Virus record (IMG/VR): IMGVR_UViG_3300025636_000020
Location: 1-30,053 of that record
Origin: a virus
DNA length: 30,053 nt
Reading direction: 5' to 3' (one strand)
The notes under the pieces are model-generated. The model saw only the letters and a program-made list of their open reading frames with translations, had not been told where the DNA came from and searched no databases. Within the stretch, counting starts at the first letter, position 1. Each line of letters opens with the position of its first letter. Both the position numbers and the translations under genes were made by a program. Below, piece after piece: positions 7,059 through 14,539 of the stretch.

Positions 7059-8462
7059 TTATGCGTTAAATATTTTTTTTAATTCGTGTGCTTTTTCATA
7101 ATACTCATAAGATGTCTTTTTATAATCTTTTCGTTGACCATACAGATCACTTAGGATTAACTTTAACATAGAATCTTCTTTCTTATAAACTGCACCATTT
7201 TCACAAACAATAACATTCTTATCAGCTCTTCTATTAGGTACTTCCATCTCTGGTACCATTTCAATAAATGAGTCTGGTGAGATATTAAACTGTCTCATGA
7301 TTGATGGATAAAGAGAGGCAAAGTCAAATGCACTTACTCCACTATAATAACCAACAATTGGTTGCTTTACAAATGCACCTTCATACTTAGTATCTTTTTT
7401 AGGTCCATCTTTATTCCACTCTACTGCAATCTTTTTATTCTCACCTGCTAGCTTTCTAGCAATAAGAGATTCAGTAACTGCCACTGGAGAGGCTGCTTTA
7501 TAGAGCGGCATTCTTGTAATAGTAGCCAGTGTTAATAGTACTTCCATTGACCTTAGTTTCCGATCTATATAATAAACTAGACAAGAATCGACTACGTTGT
7601 AGTAAATATATTTTTGGAAGTCTCTTTCATAGAGTTCTTGTAATCCACCAGTATATTTAATCTTTGCAACATCTAATACAGCGCCAGATACAAAGTCTAA
7701 TGAGTTAGATTCTTTAACTGCAACAGATCTATCATATTTATCATATAATTGCATGTAGTCAAGAATACCCATGTGCATTGGTCTCTGGTCAGTCTTATCT
7801 AGAGTTCCAGTAATTGCAACTTCGGTTAAATCAATCTGAAGTCTTTTACAACGGTTTACGATATATTGCCAGTCATAGTTAATAAAGTTCCACCCAGTCA
7901 TCATTGGAAACTTAGGTAAGAATTTATGCAAGAATGTATACAACATATTGTACTCATCTTTAAACTTGTAGTAAGAGAATTCCCAATCTTGGTCATAATC
8001 TTTAAAGTGAGCATTTGTATCGTCTTCGATCTTTTTAATCTGAGCAGCACTAAGATCTTCTAATCCAAGTACAATAGCTTTACGCTCTGGTGTGATAATT
8101 GAGAATGAAAGTATTCTTGATTTAGCCTCTTCTGGCTTTGGAAAACCATCAATAATTTCAGTCTCAATATCCACAAAATAAGTACGTGGCATATTAAACT
8201 CGTAAATCTCTTCTTTGTCTTTCTCTGGAAGACTGTCCATGAAATAGAGTAGAGAGAACTTGTTAAATGATTTAGAAATACCTCGTTTGATTGGGCGACC
8301 ATCCCAGTTCTTAAACGTTTGGTCAGCATATCGGTCATCTTCTTTTGCAATAGTCCAGTTTTGAAACGTATCTACTGGGTATCTTTTAAATGAGACCTTG
8401 CCCTCTTTGTCGTAATAAGAAACGATTAGTTCGCGGTCGGTTTGTTCAATATCTAATAGCAT
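7059..8462 (-). CDS. 43A: DNA polymerase family B, N-terminal half (gp43 part A)
   Basis: N-terminal, 3'-5' exonuclease, first palm segment and first fingers helix of a T4-like polymerase. Exo I is YFVDIETEI (Asp98, Glu100), Exo II TGWNFINYDW (Asp197), Exo III YNVVDSC (Asp292). Motif A is DFASLYPSI (380-388), followed by the fingers sequence GQRKDYKK (442-449). The protein stops soon after, at ELKKIFNA (467), exactly where T4 gp43 would cross the tip of the fingers. Motifs B and C are encoded separately at 1969-3177. No intein-like sequence is seen at the break. Its ATG overlaps the dUTPase stop (TAATG), so it is coupled to the nucleotide-metabolism genes upstream. Confidence 0.93.
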   Translation of the reverse strand: MLLDIEQTDRELIVSYYDKEGKVSFKRYPVDTFQNWTIAKEDDRYADQTFKNWDGRPIKRGISKSFNKFSLLYFMDSLPEKDKEEIYEFNMPRTYFVDIETEIIDGFPKPEEAKSRILSFSIITPERKAIVLGLEDLSAAQIKKIEDDTNAHFKDYDQDWEFSYYKFKDEYNMLYTFLHKFLPKFPMMTGWNFINYDWQYIVNRCKRLQIDLTEVAITGTLDKTDQRPMHMGILDYMQLYDKYDRSVAVKESNSLDFVSGAVLDVAKIKYTGGLQELYERDFQKYIYYNVVDSCLVYYIDRKLRSMEVLLTLATITRMPLYKAASPVAVTESLIARKLAGENKKIAVEWNKDGPKKDTKYEGAFVKQPIVGYYSGVSAFDFASLYPSIMRQFNISPDSFIEMVPEMEVPNRRADKNVIVCENGAVYKKEDSMLKLILSDLYGQRKDYKKTSYEYYEKAHELKKIFNA

Positions 8463-8929
8463 TAATAATTATTCTTTTGGCGGTTAACATTCTCTTCTGC
8501 CTTTGCGAAATAATAATTATATGCTGTCTTAGCATCTAATCCAATAGAGGCTGCATAGTTAATAAAGAAGTGTAGGATATCCACCCACTCCATATACAAT
8601 TCCTTCTTGTCACCTTCGGACATATCGGAAATCTTTAATGTCTCATATTTTGAGAAGTCTTTCTTCCAGTATTTCCAGACTGCATTTCCACTTCCGTCTT
8701 TAATACCTCCAAGTGCATCTGTCATTTCGTGAATTTCATCAACAACTGCATGTGTATTACAGTGCCAGAAGTTCATGATTTCTCGGATTGTCATATCTTC
8801 AAAGTTAAAACCATAAGTCTGCTCTTGCATCTTCTTTTGGTTTTCCATGATGTCCGCCAAGTGTGTTGTTGATTGATCGTAGAAGTCTTTTACTTCTAGG
8901 TCTTTACATTCATTGTCTATGTTTGCCAT
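8462..8929 (-). CDS. All-alpha dUTPase-like NTP pyrophosphohydrolase (MazG superfamily)
   Basis: Likely hydrolyses dUTP (or a related dNTP) to the monophosphate. A 155-aa helical protein with the metal-binding pattern of dimeric dUTPases: VVDEIHEMTDALGG in one helix and EWVDILHFFINYAASIG in the next, with acidic residues spaced ExxE and ExxD. The frame stays open upstream to a TTG at 8998, but I chose the ATG at 8929-8927. That choice leaves room for the promoter-like motif at 8950-8976 and an A-rich leader, and avoids overlap with the upstream PLP gene. The product feeds the RNR pathway and protects the phage from uracil in DNA, or it may supply dUMP for base modification. Confidence 0.7.
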   Translation of the reverse strand: MANIDNECKDLEVKDFYDQSTTHLADIMENQKKMQEQTYGFNFEDMTIREIMNFWHCNTHAVVDEIHEMTDALGGIKDGSGNAVWKYWKKDFSKYETLKISDMSEGDKKELYMEWVDILHFFINYAASIGLDAKTAYNYYFAKAEENVNRQKNNY

Positions 8930-8949
8930 TATTTTTTTATTTAATAGTT

Positions 8950-8976
8950 TTATAACTAAAGTGTCATTAGTTTCAA
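8950..8976 (-). promoter_or_regulatory. Putative phage promoter for dUTPase / 43A
   Basis: Minus strand TTGAAACTAA followed by TATAAAAC, with 20 nt from GAAAC to TATAA. It matches the recurrent motif seen before gp45, gp32 and others, and lies about 20 nt ahead of the dUTPase ATG. Confidence 0.5.
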
Positions 8977-8981
8977 TAAGA

Positions 8982-9878
8982 TTATAGATCTGTTTCAAGA
9001 ACTTGACCCCATTCTCTTTCGGAGTTTACTAAAGATTTAGCGTCCATGTCTTCTGGTTTAGGATCTCCTCCAACATTCCAGAACCAAGCGCCAGGATTAC
9101 CATGCTTTTTCATAAATTCCCAGGCTTTAGCATCGTAGTTCATAGCAGATGGAAATGGTGGGGCAAATTTTGGATCTACATTAGATGCAAATGCCTTTGG
9201 ATGCGACCAAACTTTAGCTCTTCCTAATTCTCCAGCCTGTATATTTCTAGAGACTGCAACTGCATTAAATTCTGCGTCAGGCCAGGCTATTTGTAGAGAT
9301 CTAGATAGAACGCCAGTGGATATGGCTGACCATACTTCTTCCGGGTAACCATGTTTCTCTGCAATATCATAAGCAACCTTAACTGCAGCCGCTGTAACGA
9401 GCTCATGCTTTAGCCCAAGTGGAATAAAAGTAGCATTGTTATCTTCGGCCCACTGTTTTGCAATTCTATTTAGATTAGGCATTGCTGCAATTCTCCTAAA
9501 TTTAGGAATTGCTCCTCTTTCAATACAGATCGCTTGGTGGTCTGATATAATTTTACCAGATGGCATAAACAAGACTAACTTCTTATTGTACTTCTTAGCT
9601 AAATATGCAAGCGATATACCTGCAAATCCAAATCTAGGCTGCACATAAACTAATGTATCGGTTGGTGCTTGTTGGACTAAAATATCACCAAATCTACATT
9701 TAGAACCAAATCCCATCATATCTTCTCTAATAACTTTAAAACCGTCATGTTCTTTTATTACCGGAGATTCAATTGGATCTTTCCAATCACCAGCTAAATC
9801 TAACCACGCCTGTCTATTTGGCATCATTAGGTTTAAATCCTGATTCATTTTACTTGTCGTGTGACTATCGTGTGCCAT
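8982..9878 (-). CDS. PLP-dependent enzyme, fold type II-like (ACC deaminase / cysteine synthase family)
   Basis: A 298-aa protein resembling the tryptophan-synthase-beta superfamily. IREDMMGFGSKCRFG (50-64) matches the KREDL...GGNKxRK region of D-cysteine desulfhydrase / ACC deaminase, which puts the putative PLP-binding lysine at Lys60. TDTLVYVQPRFGFAGISLAYLAKK (split here only by length; residues 74-96) corresponds to the next strand and helix, but the usual SNHxR word is replaced by RFGFAG. STGVLSRSLQ (187-196) stands where the glycine-rich phosphate loop is expected. The substrate is unknown, and the altered substrate loop argues against ordinary cysteine metabolism. It overlaps the 406-aa gene upstream by 14 nt, suggesting the two act in one pathway. 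Confidence 0.6.
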   Translation of the reverse strand: MAHDSHTTSKMNQDLNLMMPNRQAWLDLAGDWKDPIESPVIKEHDGFKVIREDMMGFGSKCRFGDILVQQAPTDTLVYVQPRFGFAGISLAYLAKKYNKKLVLFMPSGKIISDHQAICIERGAIPKFRRIAAMPNLNRIAKQWAEDNNATFIPLGLKHELVTAAAVKVAYDIAEKHGYPEEVWSAISTGVLSRSLQIAWPDAEFNAVAVSRNIQAGELGRAKVWSHPKAFASNVDPKFAPPFPSAMNYDAKAWEFMKKHGNPGAWFWNVGGDPKPEDMDAKSLVNSEREWGQVLETDL

Positions 9879-11085
9879 ATAATTCTTTTACTTTTAATTT
9901 ATAATCTTCTACTGTTAAGCCAGCAGCTGCTATAATTTTATCATCAGATGGATGTGCAGTCATTCCATTAAAAGTTTCTACCAGACCTAAATCCAACATT
10001 GCCTTCTGTCTACCATAAGGATGGTCTAGGATTGTTGATGAATTCCAGATTCCATCCATGTCAATATGTCCATAATCTGCTCCAGGTCTTAGATAATTTT
10101 CAATCCATCTAATAAAGTCACAAGCAACATCCTCTGCATTATAAGGTAATGAGCCAGTGTCTTCATAAATCTTAGTCATAACTGCATCTAGGAAAGCCTC
10201 ACTCTTTTTACCACCGCCAGAAACTGGATCTGCTAAGTAACCAATACATTCTACAGCATTCGTGCCATAATAGAACATTGATTCTCTATTTACATATTCC
10301 GGAAACCAGTCTGCAATATCTGCAAGAACTGCTGCATACTGGAATCTATAAGCTCTTAATCCGTTATCGGCATTCCACTTAAACATCCATTCACCCATTT
10401 CCCTCAGGTCTCTCTTCTTACCAGATCTTAACCAAGCTGCCATATCTCTGGAGAGCCTAGGTGCGAATTCACATAAGAAATAGTCTCCACCTCTTTTGTA
10501 AACATATTCTGGTTCTGTAAAACTTTCCATTCCTACAAAAGAGTCTTCATTTGTAGTTGGCTTTGGTGGCTTTGGAAACGCCGGGAATTGATATCCAACC
10601 GAAGTATAGAATGATGTTGGGTGGTATTTCACCTTTTCACACATTTCCTCTATTGTATCACAGTCATGTAGATCGAACAGAATTGTGTTATGATATCCAG
10701 ATGGTTTAGTTGCATAATTAATAGCAGAACCACAAACTCTATGAAGGATAAAAACATAAAGCCATTCTTCTAGGCCAAATACATCTCTTTTACCAGTCCA
10801 GTTTTTTGCAACCTCTTCTCTTTGTGGGAAGATTTTACCAGCCTTCATGTGTTCCCAATAAGGGTGTTCTTCAGTCCAGCCATAAAAGCAATCATTTATA
10901 ATCTGACTAAAACCTGCATATTTACGCTCAACTACATCATACAATTCAATATGCTCCATTAATGGGTCATTCATACCGCTATCGATATGGTTAACTGTCC
11001 CTAAGTTTGAGAGCTCTTGTTGTTTAAGTGCTAAATCAAAGTACCTTAAGAATTCTTCGTAATATTTTGTAGTTTTTATCTGCAT
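9865..11085 (-). CDS. Conserved phage protein of unknown function (406 aa)
   Basis: Not firmly recognised. I chose the ATG at 11085-11083, one base after the preceding gene's stop; a TTG at 11094 is also in frame. The sequence is mostly helical and rich in aromatic residues. Notable words are EEWLYVFILHRVCGSAINYA, SGYHNTILFDLHDCDTIEE and a GGGKKSEAF turn. The 'HR.cGSa...GYhNT' pattern reminds me of the clade-3 family named alpha-glutamyl/putrescinyl thymine pyrophosphorylase (DNA-glycosylase-like, thymine hypermodification), but this is a weak recollection. No P-loop, thymidylate-synthase or PLP motif is present. Its stop overlaps the start of the PLP-like gene, and a dUTPase follows. Confidence 0.6.
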   Translation of the reverse strand: MQIKTTKYYEEFLRYFDLALKQQELSNLGTVNHIDSGMNDPLMEHIELYDVVERKYAGFSQIINDCFYGWTEEHPYWEHMKAGKIFPQREEVAKNWTGKRDVFGLEEWLYVFILHRVCGSAINYATKPSGYHNTILFDLHDCDTIEEMCEKVKYHPTSFYTSVGYQFPAFPKPPKPTTNEDSFVGMESFTEPEYVYKRGGDYFLCEFAPRLSRDMAAWLRSGKKRDLREMGEWMFKWNADNGLRAYRFQYAAVLADIADWFPEYVNRESMFYYGTNAVECIGYLADPVSGGGKKSEAFLDAVMTKIYEDTGSLPYNAEDVACDFIRWIENYLRPGADYGHIDMDGIWNSSTILDHPYGRQKAMLDLGLVETFNGMTAHPSDDKIIAAAGLTVEDYKLKVKELYGTR

Positions 11086-11086
11086 A

Positions 11087-11236
11087 TTATTCAATTATTT
11101 CCCAATTAAAAGGATCTCTATTCCTATGGTATTGGCTCATAGACCACTCTATATCCGATGTTGTTATTTCAATAATATAGCTTGGTGCATTATCATTAAT
11201 TGGTGTAATTCTAATGTTGTATGTTTTAGTTTCCAT
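11087..11236 (-). CDS. Hypothetical 49-aa protein
   Basis: The ATG at 11236-11234 opens a 49-residue frame: METKTYNIRITPINDNAPSY at the start and NRDPFNWEIIE at the end, stop TAA at 11089-11087. It fits tightly between its neighbours, starting 3 nt after the SGNH-like gene's stop and ending 1 nt before the ATG of the 406-aa gene. That packing is the main support for it being real. Predicted to be a small beta-plus-helix protein; no family recognised. Confidence 0.55.
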   Translation of the reverse strand: METKTYNIRITPINDNAPSYIIEITTSDIEWSMSQYHRNRDPFNWEIIE

Positions 11237-11239
11237 AGT

Positions 11240-12310
11240 TTAGAAAAGAGCGCTCTGAATTTTAATAGCCTCTAATTTTTTATTTGGTTCATTATTTACC
11301 AAGTCCCATCTGTAGAATTCTCTAGCAATATGGACTGACTTAGGTTTCTCCATTACATCAAAGCTTAATTCACCAATTGGATTCTTATAAGCTTCCGAGT
11401 GTTGCCATGTAGACCATCCGTTACGGTCACACATTTCCACAATCATTCTATTCATTAATTCTACAAGAGCAGTTCTCTCTTGCCAAGAACCAGCAAATGG
11501 AGCGTCTTTATAGTAACCAGTCTTTGGTAACTTTCTAGATTCATTCTCAATTGGAAGTGCTTGTACAACTTCAATGGTTTTCATACCCGATTCTTGAAGT
11601 GCTCGCTCATATTGCTCCATCATCTTAGTCAGCGCTGATTTGGGATCAGCCTGTCGCATTAAATGATGTCTTATGTCGATATTACCAAGATAGATTCTAA
11701 GCTCATTAGACCATGGGTATACATATTCTGATAGACCTCTCTTTAAAGTTCCAAATAGAGTTAGGCCATCATTACGATTGACCATAAAACCAGGTGAGTA
11801 CTGACTAAAACTATGTGAATCTCCAAAGCAAAGCTTATCGGTCTTTTCAATATGGTCTACTCTTTGGATTCCAGAGCAAATCTCTCTAGCCTCTTCAATT
11901 CTAGCCTCAAGTGTTTTAAATAATTCCGAGCCAGTCTTTAATCTCTTCTCAATTAATTCTGCAATTGAGGGCATATCATGATGTAGTGAATACATCCTAG
12001 GGCCTTTAGTAAAGAGTCTATTTATTTGGTGGAATAACTCGTCGTTAGCTCCGCCGAATATGTTGAACGTACCTTTATATTCCATACCATGCTCAAGAAG
12101 GACTACATCAAATTCCGACCAGTCCGTAGTCCAATCTGTAATTACAGTAGCATTCTTATAACCAGCATTTACCAATTGGTTACACAGCATAAAAGCCCAG
12201 CCAGACTTATGTGAGCTTGGCTTAGGGCTTAATTTACCAACAAGTGCAGATATTGCTATCTTAATTGACTTGTCAGATTCATAATCTGTAAAGTATTTAA
12301 AGTTCTGCAT
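11240..12310 (-). CDS. SGNH/GDSL-hydrolase-like protein with N-terminal extension
   Basis: 356 aa from the ATG at 12310-12308; an upstream ATG at 12349 would overlap the preceding gene by 53 nt, so the shorter form is preferred (14-nt overlap). The C-terminal two thirds shows the order of SGNH-hydrolase blocks: CFGDSHSFSQ (GDS with candidate nucleophile Ser165), IYLGNIDIRHH (206-216, in place of the GxND block) and SFDVMEKPKSVHI (candidate Asp318 and His327). The N-terminal about 150 residues (TDWTTDWSEFDVVLLEHGME, NIFGGANDE) is a separate alpha/beta region I cannot name. Esterase or acyltransferase activity on a nucleoside, sugar or peptide is possible. Its placement with PLP-like and dUTPase genes suggests small-molecule or base modification; that is inference. 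Confidence 0.6.
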   Translation of the reverse strand: MQNFKYFTDYESDKSIKIAISALVGKLSPKPSSHKSGWAFMLCNQLVNAGYKNATVITDWTTDWSEFDVVLLEHGMEYKGTFNIFGGANDELFHQINRLFTKGPRMYSLHHDMPSIAELIEKRLKTGSELFKTLEARIEEAREICSGIQRVDHIEKTDKLCFGDSHSFSQYSPGFMVNRNDGLTLFGTLKRGLSEYVYPWSNELRIYLGNIDIRHHLMRQADPKSALTKMMEQYERALQESGMKTIEVVQALPIENESRKLPKTGYYKDAPFAGSWQERTALVELMNRMIVEMCDRNGWSTWQHSEAYKNPIGELSFDVMEKPKSVHIAREFYRWDLVNNEPNKKLEAIKIQSALF

Positions 12311-12608
12311 CTTCTGTACCAATTGGTTTTTCAGTTTCACCATAACCATACTTCTTAATATAGTTATCTAGGCCACCGATATAAGCCACTGCATCAAGTA
12401 GATTGTCTTCTTTATAATTATATGAATGTCTACTTAGTTTTAAGGCAACAAGTGCTGCGTACATATCAGCGCCAGTAAATTCTTTACCGGTCATTCCACC
12501 ACAAATCATTGCAGCTCGACGCATGCCCTCTTCAAAGGGACCATACATGCGTTCTTTTTCTTCTGAGCGATGATTGATAATCTTATCTGCTTCGTTTAAA
12601 ATATTCAT
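12297..12608 (-). CDS. DUF6378-like phage protein
   Basis: A 103-aa helical protein whose pattern INHRSEEKERMYGPFEEGMRRAA ... MYAALVALKLSRHSYNYKEDNLLDAVAYIGGL (given here by its words ERMYGPFEEG, ALKLSRHS and DNLLDAVAY) matches the family I know as DUF6378, common in phages. The family has conserved YG, LK.sR and DN..D positions and looks like a distant all-alpha nucleotide-binding or MazG-like bundle, but no activity is established as far as I know. It opens an operon behind the promoter-like motif at 12624-12652 and overlaps the SGNH-like gene by 14 nt. Confidence 0.7.
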   Translation of the reverse strand: MNILNEADKIINHRSEEKERMYGPFEEGMRRAAMICGGMTGKEFTGADMYAALVALKLSRHSYNYKEDNLLDAVAYIGGLDNYIKKYGYGETEKPIGTEDAEL

Positions 12609-12623
12609 GTGTAATTGCTTTAA

Positions 12624-12652
12624 TATTATATGTATTATCCTCGATTTGTTTA
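12624..12652 (-). promoter_or_regulatory. Putative phage promoter for the DUF6378 / SGNH / PLP operon
   Basis: Minus strand CTAAACAAATCG with TATAATATT placed 22 nt from the first base of the left box. This copy has TAAAC instead of GAAAC. It follows the terminator at 12665-12689 directly. Confidence 0.5.
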
Positions 12653-12664
12653 GACTTAAAATAG

Positions 12665-12689
12665 AAAAAGCCAGTCTTTCGACTGGCTT
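12665..12689 (-). terminator. Rho-independent terminator after the DUF932-like gene
   Basis: A perfect 9-bp stem AAGCCAGTC / GACTGGCTT closed by a GAAA tetraloop (minus strand) and followed by a T run. Strong intrinsic terminator. Confidence 0.9.
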
Positions 12690-12714
12690 CTCAGTAGTAT
12701 TAGAGTTTCGGATC

Positions 12715-13848
12715 TTAGTTTAACAAGGCTCCAACTTGTGCTCTTGGGTCTAGTTTGTTTGAGCTAAATGGGTTTGGAACTTGATTTCCAAGGTCCCAAG
12801 ATTTACCCAAGATATTACCAGACTGAATCATCAACTCAGTAGAGTCTTTATCAGTCATATTGAATGCAAGTTGCTCTGGAGCATGGGTTGCAACGTGAGT
12901 CATACCATTTACTAGAGACCAAATTGATTGGTTAGTATGAGCATTCTTAAGCTCGTCGCTTGTTAATTCACTTGTATTAATATTTGCTTTTGTGTAGACT
13001 GATTTGTTTTCGTTTAATGGAATCCAGTTATCAGCAGCATCTCCAACGTGACGCTTAATTGTATTATGAGCTCTTTGCATTTCCCATAGAGATGCTGGAG
13101 TTGTCATCGCTTTGTTTACAGTATTTGCAAAATCAGTTGGTACAAATCCGTTCTTACGCAATTGAGACATATGTTGGAAGAAGTTCTCCATAGACTCTTT
13201 ACTTAAATTGCTAAGAGTGTAGGCTTCTTTTGCCATTGGAGTTGTTAGTCCATTTGAACACCACATTCTGTTGATATAAGGCATAACTTGAATACCTCCA
13301 TCTGGGCTATTTGTTAACGTCAATCCAGCTTTGAAAACCTCATCCGCAACTCCAAATTCTGCTTTTGGATTAAAAGCATTGATAGTTACAAGACCTTTAT
13401 TAGCATCAACACCCCAGTTTGTAACTTCAAAACCGTGTTGGTCAATAATTTGATCTGCAAGATTAATAAAACGCTCGTGGCTAATAAGTCCAGTATTAGT
13501 CTTAGAAAATCCTAAGATTCTTTTAGTAGTTGGAGATACAATTAATGTAATCTCGTTTAACTGAGATGCCATTGCGTTTTTCATTTGATTAATGAATGAC
13601 GCTTTAGCCTCTGCGCTAAATAGAGTCTCAAACTTTTTAGCAAACGTTTGGCTCATTCCGATAATTTTCATCAAGTTCTTAAAAGCATCTTTAGTAATCT
13701 CTAGGCGCTTACCTTGAATTTCAATTGTTGTGTCGTTAATTAAATTAAGTTCACGAACAGCGATTGTTTTACGAATTGCTTGTGAGTTAAGAGTTTCAGC
13801 TTTTCTACTTTCAATTGCTGCTCCGGATAATGTTGTTAATACTGCCAT
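12715..13848 (-). CDS. DUF932-like protein
   Basis: A 377-aa soluble protein. The central segment FKAGLTLTNSPDGGIQVMPY followed by INRMWCSNGLTTP (about residues 169-205) is the hallmark of DUF932/DUF945-type proteins found on phages and plasmids, where a loading or defence-evasion role has been proposed but not settled. The C-terminal half is helical, with NMTDKDSTELMIQSGNILGKS near the end. It is a single-gene unit: the promoter-like motif at 13869-13898 lies 20 nt upstream and the strong terminator at 12665-12689 lies downstream, which suggests high or separately timed expression. The leader is A-rich (ACAAATATT before ATG) without a Shine-Dalgarno sequence. Confidence 0.65.
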   Translation of the reverse strand: MAVLTTLSGAAIESRKAETLNSQAIRKTIAVRELNLINDTTIEIQGKRLEITKDAFKNLMKIIGMSQTFAKKFETLFSAEAKASFINQMKNAMASQLNEITLIVSPTTKRILGFSKTNTGLISHERFINLADQIIDQHGFEVTNWGVDANKGLVTINAFNPKAEFGVADEVFKAGLTLTNSPDGGIQVMPYINRMWCSNGLTTPMAKEAYTLSNLSKESMENFFQHMSQLRKNGFVPTDFANTVNKAMTTPASLWEMQRAHNTIKRHVGDAADNWIPLNENKSVYTKANINTSELTSDELKNAHTNQSIWSLVNGMTHVATHAPEQLAFNMTDKDSTELMIQSGNILGKSWDLGNQVPNPFSSNKLDPRAQVGALLN

Positions 13849-13868
13849 AATATTTGTTTATTTGTTGT

Positions 13869-13898
13869 TTATAGTGGATATACTTTGATTTGTTTCAA
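13869..13898 (-). promoter_or_regulatory. Putative phage promoter for the DUF932-like gene
   Basis: Minus strand TTGAAACAAATC with TATAAACA 23 nt from GAAAC. Located between the 101-aa gene's stop and the DUF932-like ATG. Confidence 0.5.
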
Positions 13899-13901
13899 TA
13901 A

Positions 13902-14207
13902 TTATGCTACTTGTTTCTGTAGCATTGACATAAACTCTTCTGAGTTTAACTCAGTTGGCTCTGACCATTGTATCTCATGATCTATATATTCGAATGCCTC
14001 GTAGTCGTTAGACTCGTTAGCGAGCATCTTTTTAAAGACCTCAATACAGGCAGACTCTTCATAAAGAAGGAAGTCGGTGTTCATCTCCAACTTGAACTGG
14101 AAGCCACCCTTTGGTTTCCAATGTTGTGGACATTCTCCGTTTCCATCCCAATCGTGGGCTCCGTAGTTCTCTTTGTATTGTGTGTTGATAATAACTGTGT
14201 TTTTCAT
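13902..14207 (-). CDS. Hypothetical 101-aa protein (TQYKENYGAHDW family)
   Basis: Starts MKNTVIINTQYKENYGAHDW and continues with GNGECPQHWKPKGG. This N-terminal pattern (a strand, then TQY.ENYG.HDW..G...P..WK.KGG) recurs in phage and plasmid hypothetical proteins, but I know no function. The C-terminal half is acidic and helical (FEYIDHEIQWSEPTELNSEE). It has an individual leader element (14223-14253) and a terminator-like hairpin upstream, so it is probably expressed alone. Confidence 0.7.
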   Translation of the reverse strand: MKNTVIINTQYKENYGAHDWDGNGECPQHWKPKGGFQFKLEMNTDFLLYEESACIEVFKKMLANESNDYEAFEYIDHEIQWSEPTELNSEEFMSMLQKQVA

Positions 14208-14222
14208 GATGATTTGTTTTAA

Positions 14223-14253
14223 GTTTTAATTACAGTATAAATATAATAAAAAA
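14223..14253 (-). promoter_or_regulatory. 31-nt leader element, copy A
   Basis: Matches 14439-14469 at 29 of 31 positions (minus strand TTTTTTATTATATT, a short variable spot, then TACTGTAATTAAAAC). Each copy directly follows a terminator hairpin and precedes a small gene by 10-16 nt. It is therefore probably a promoter or 5' leader. On the plus strand this copy also contains TATAAATA, the T4 late-promoter word, but copy B does not, so I give that no weight. Confidence 0.5.
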
Positions 14254-14262
14254 GATTGATAT

Positions 14263-14294
14263 AAAAAAATGTTTTTGCAATTATTTTGCTAAAA
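14263..14294 (-). terminator. Probable terminator after the 43-aa gene
   Basis: Minus strand TTTTAGCAA / TTGCAAAA stem with one bulged A and a 5-nt loop, followed after ACA by seven T residues. AT-rich and weaker than the others. Confidence 0.45.
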
Positions 14295-14298
14295 GTTA

Positions 14299-14430
14299 TT
14301 AACAATCTTTGTTTTTGTGCTTTGACTTACGAGTATAGTGCTTCTTACTCTTATACACATTACCTCGCATTGCTTGCCAGATCTCTTGTATTGTAAATTC
14401 CGTCTTTTGTAATTTAGTCTTCTTATCCAT
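14299..14430 (-). CDS. Small very basic protein (43 aa)
   Basis: The ATG at 14430-14428 opens 43 codons: MDKKTKLQKTEFTIQEIWQA, then MRGNVYKSKKHYTRKSKHKN, ending KDC. The C-terminal half is strongly cationic (Lys/Arg/His-rich), suggesting nucleic-acid or ribosome binding. It has its own leader element (14439-14469) and is bracketed by terminators (14464-14494 and 14263-14294), a layout typical of small early phage genes that act on the host. Function is unknown. The region 14208-14539 otherwise holds only these regulatory pieces. Confidence 0.6.
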   Translation of the reverse strand: MDKKTKLQKTEFTIQEIWQAMRGNVYKSKKHYTRKSKHKNKDC

Positions 14431-14438
14431 TGTCTTTT

Positions 14439-14469
14439 GTTTTAATTACAGTACTAATATAATAAAAAA
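14439..14469 (-). promoter_or_regulatory. 31-nt leader element, copy B
   Basis: Second copy of the element at 14223-14253. Its T-rich start overlaps the T tract of the terminator at 14464-14494, and it ends 8 nt before the ATG of the 43-aa gene. Confidence 0.5.
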
Positions 14470-14494
14470 AGGCCAAACAAAAAAATGTTTGGCC
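14464..14494 (-). terminator. Rho-independent terminator of the head-protein cluster
   Basis: Minus strand perfect 9-bp stem GGCCAAACA / TGTTTGGCC with a T-rich loop and a 7-T tail. It ends transcription coming from the 196-aa gene. Confidence 0.9.
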
Positions 14495-14539
14495 AATTAT
14501 TTTCAAAAAGTTATTAACAATTACTTAAGATTCATCTTT

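Noticed and set aside
1969-8462. Split intein or trans-splicing intron joining the polymerase halves
   Set aside because: 43A ends within a few residues of the fingers helix and 43B begins with only about 35 extra residues; neither has intein blocks or an N-terminal Cys extension. No group I intron core is seen in the gaps.
8930-8998. Longer dUTPase-like start at the TTG at 8998
   Set aside because: Would overlap the upstream gene and cover the promoter-like motif; the ATG at 8929 has a normal A-rich leader.
12311-12349. Longer SGNH-like protein start at 12349
   Set aside because: Translation MVMVKLKNQLVQK comes from a 53-nt overlap with the DUF6378-like gene; the ATG at 12310 gives the 14-nt overlap typical here.
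14236-14243. T4 late promoter word TATAAATA on the plus strand
   Set aside because: No plus-strand gene follows, and the paired copy of the element (14439-14469) lacks it.
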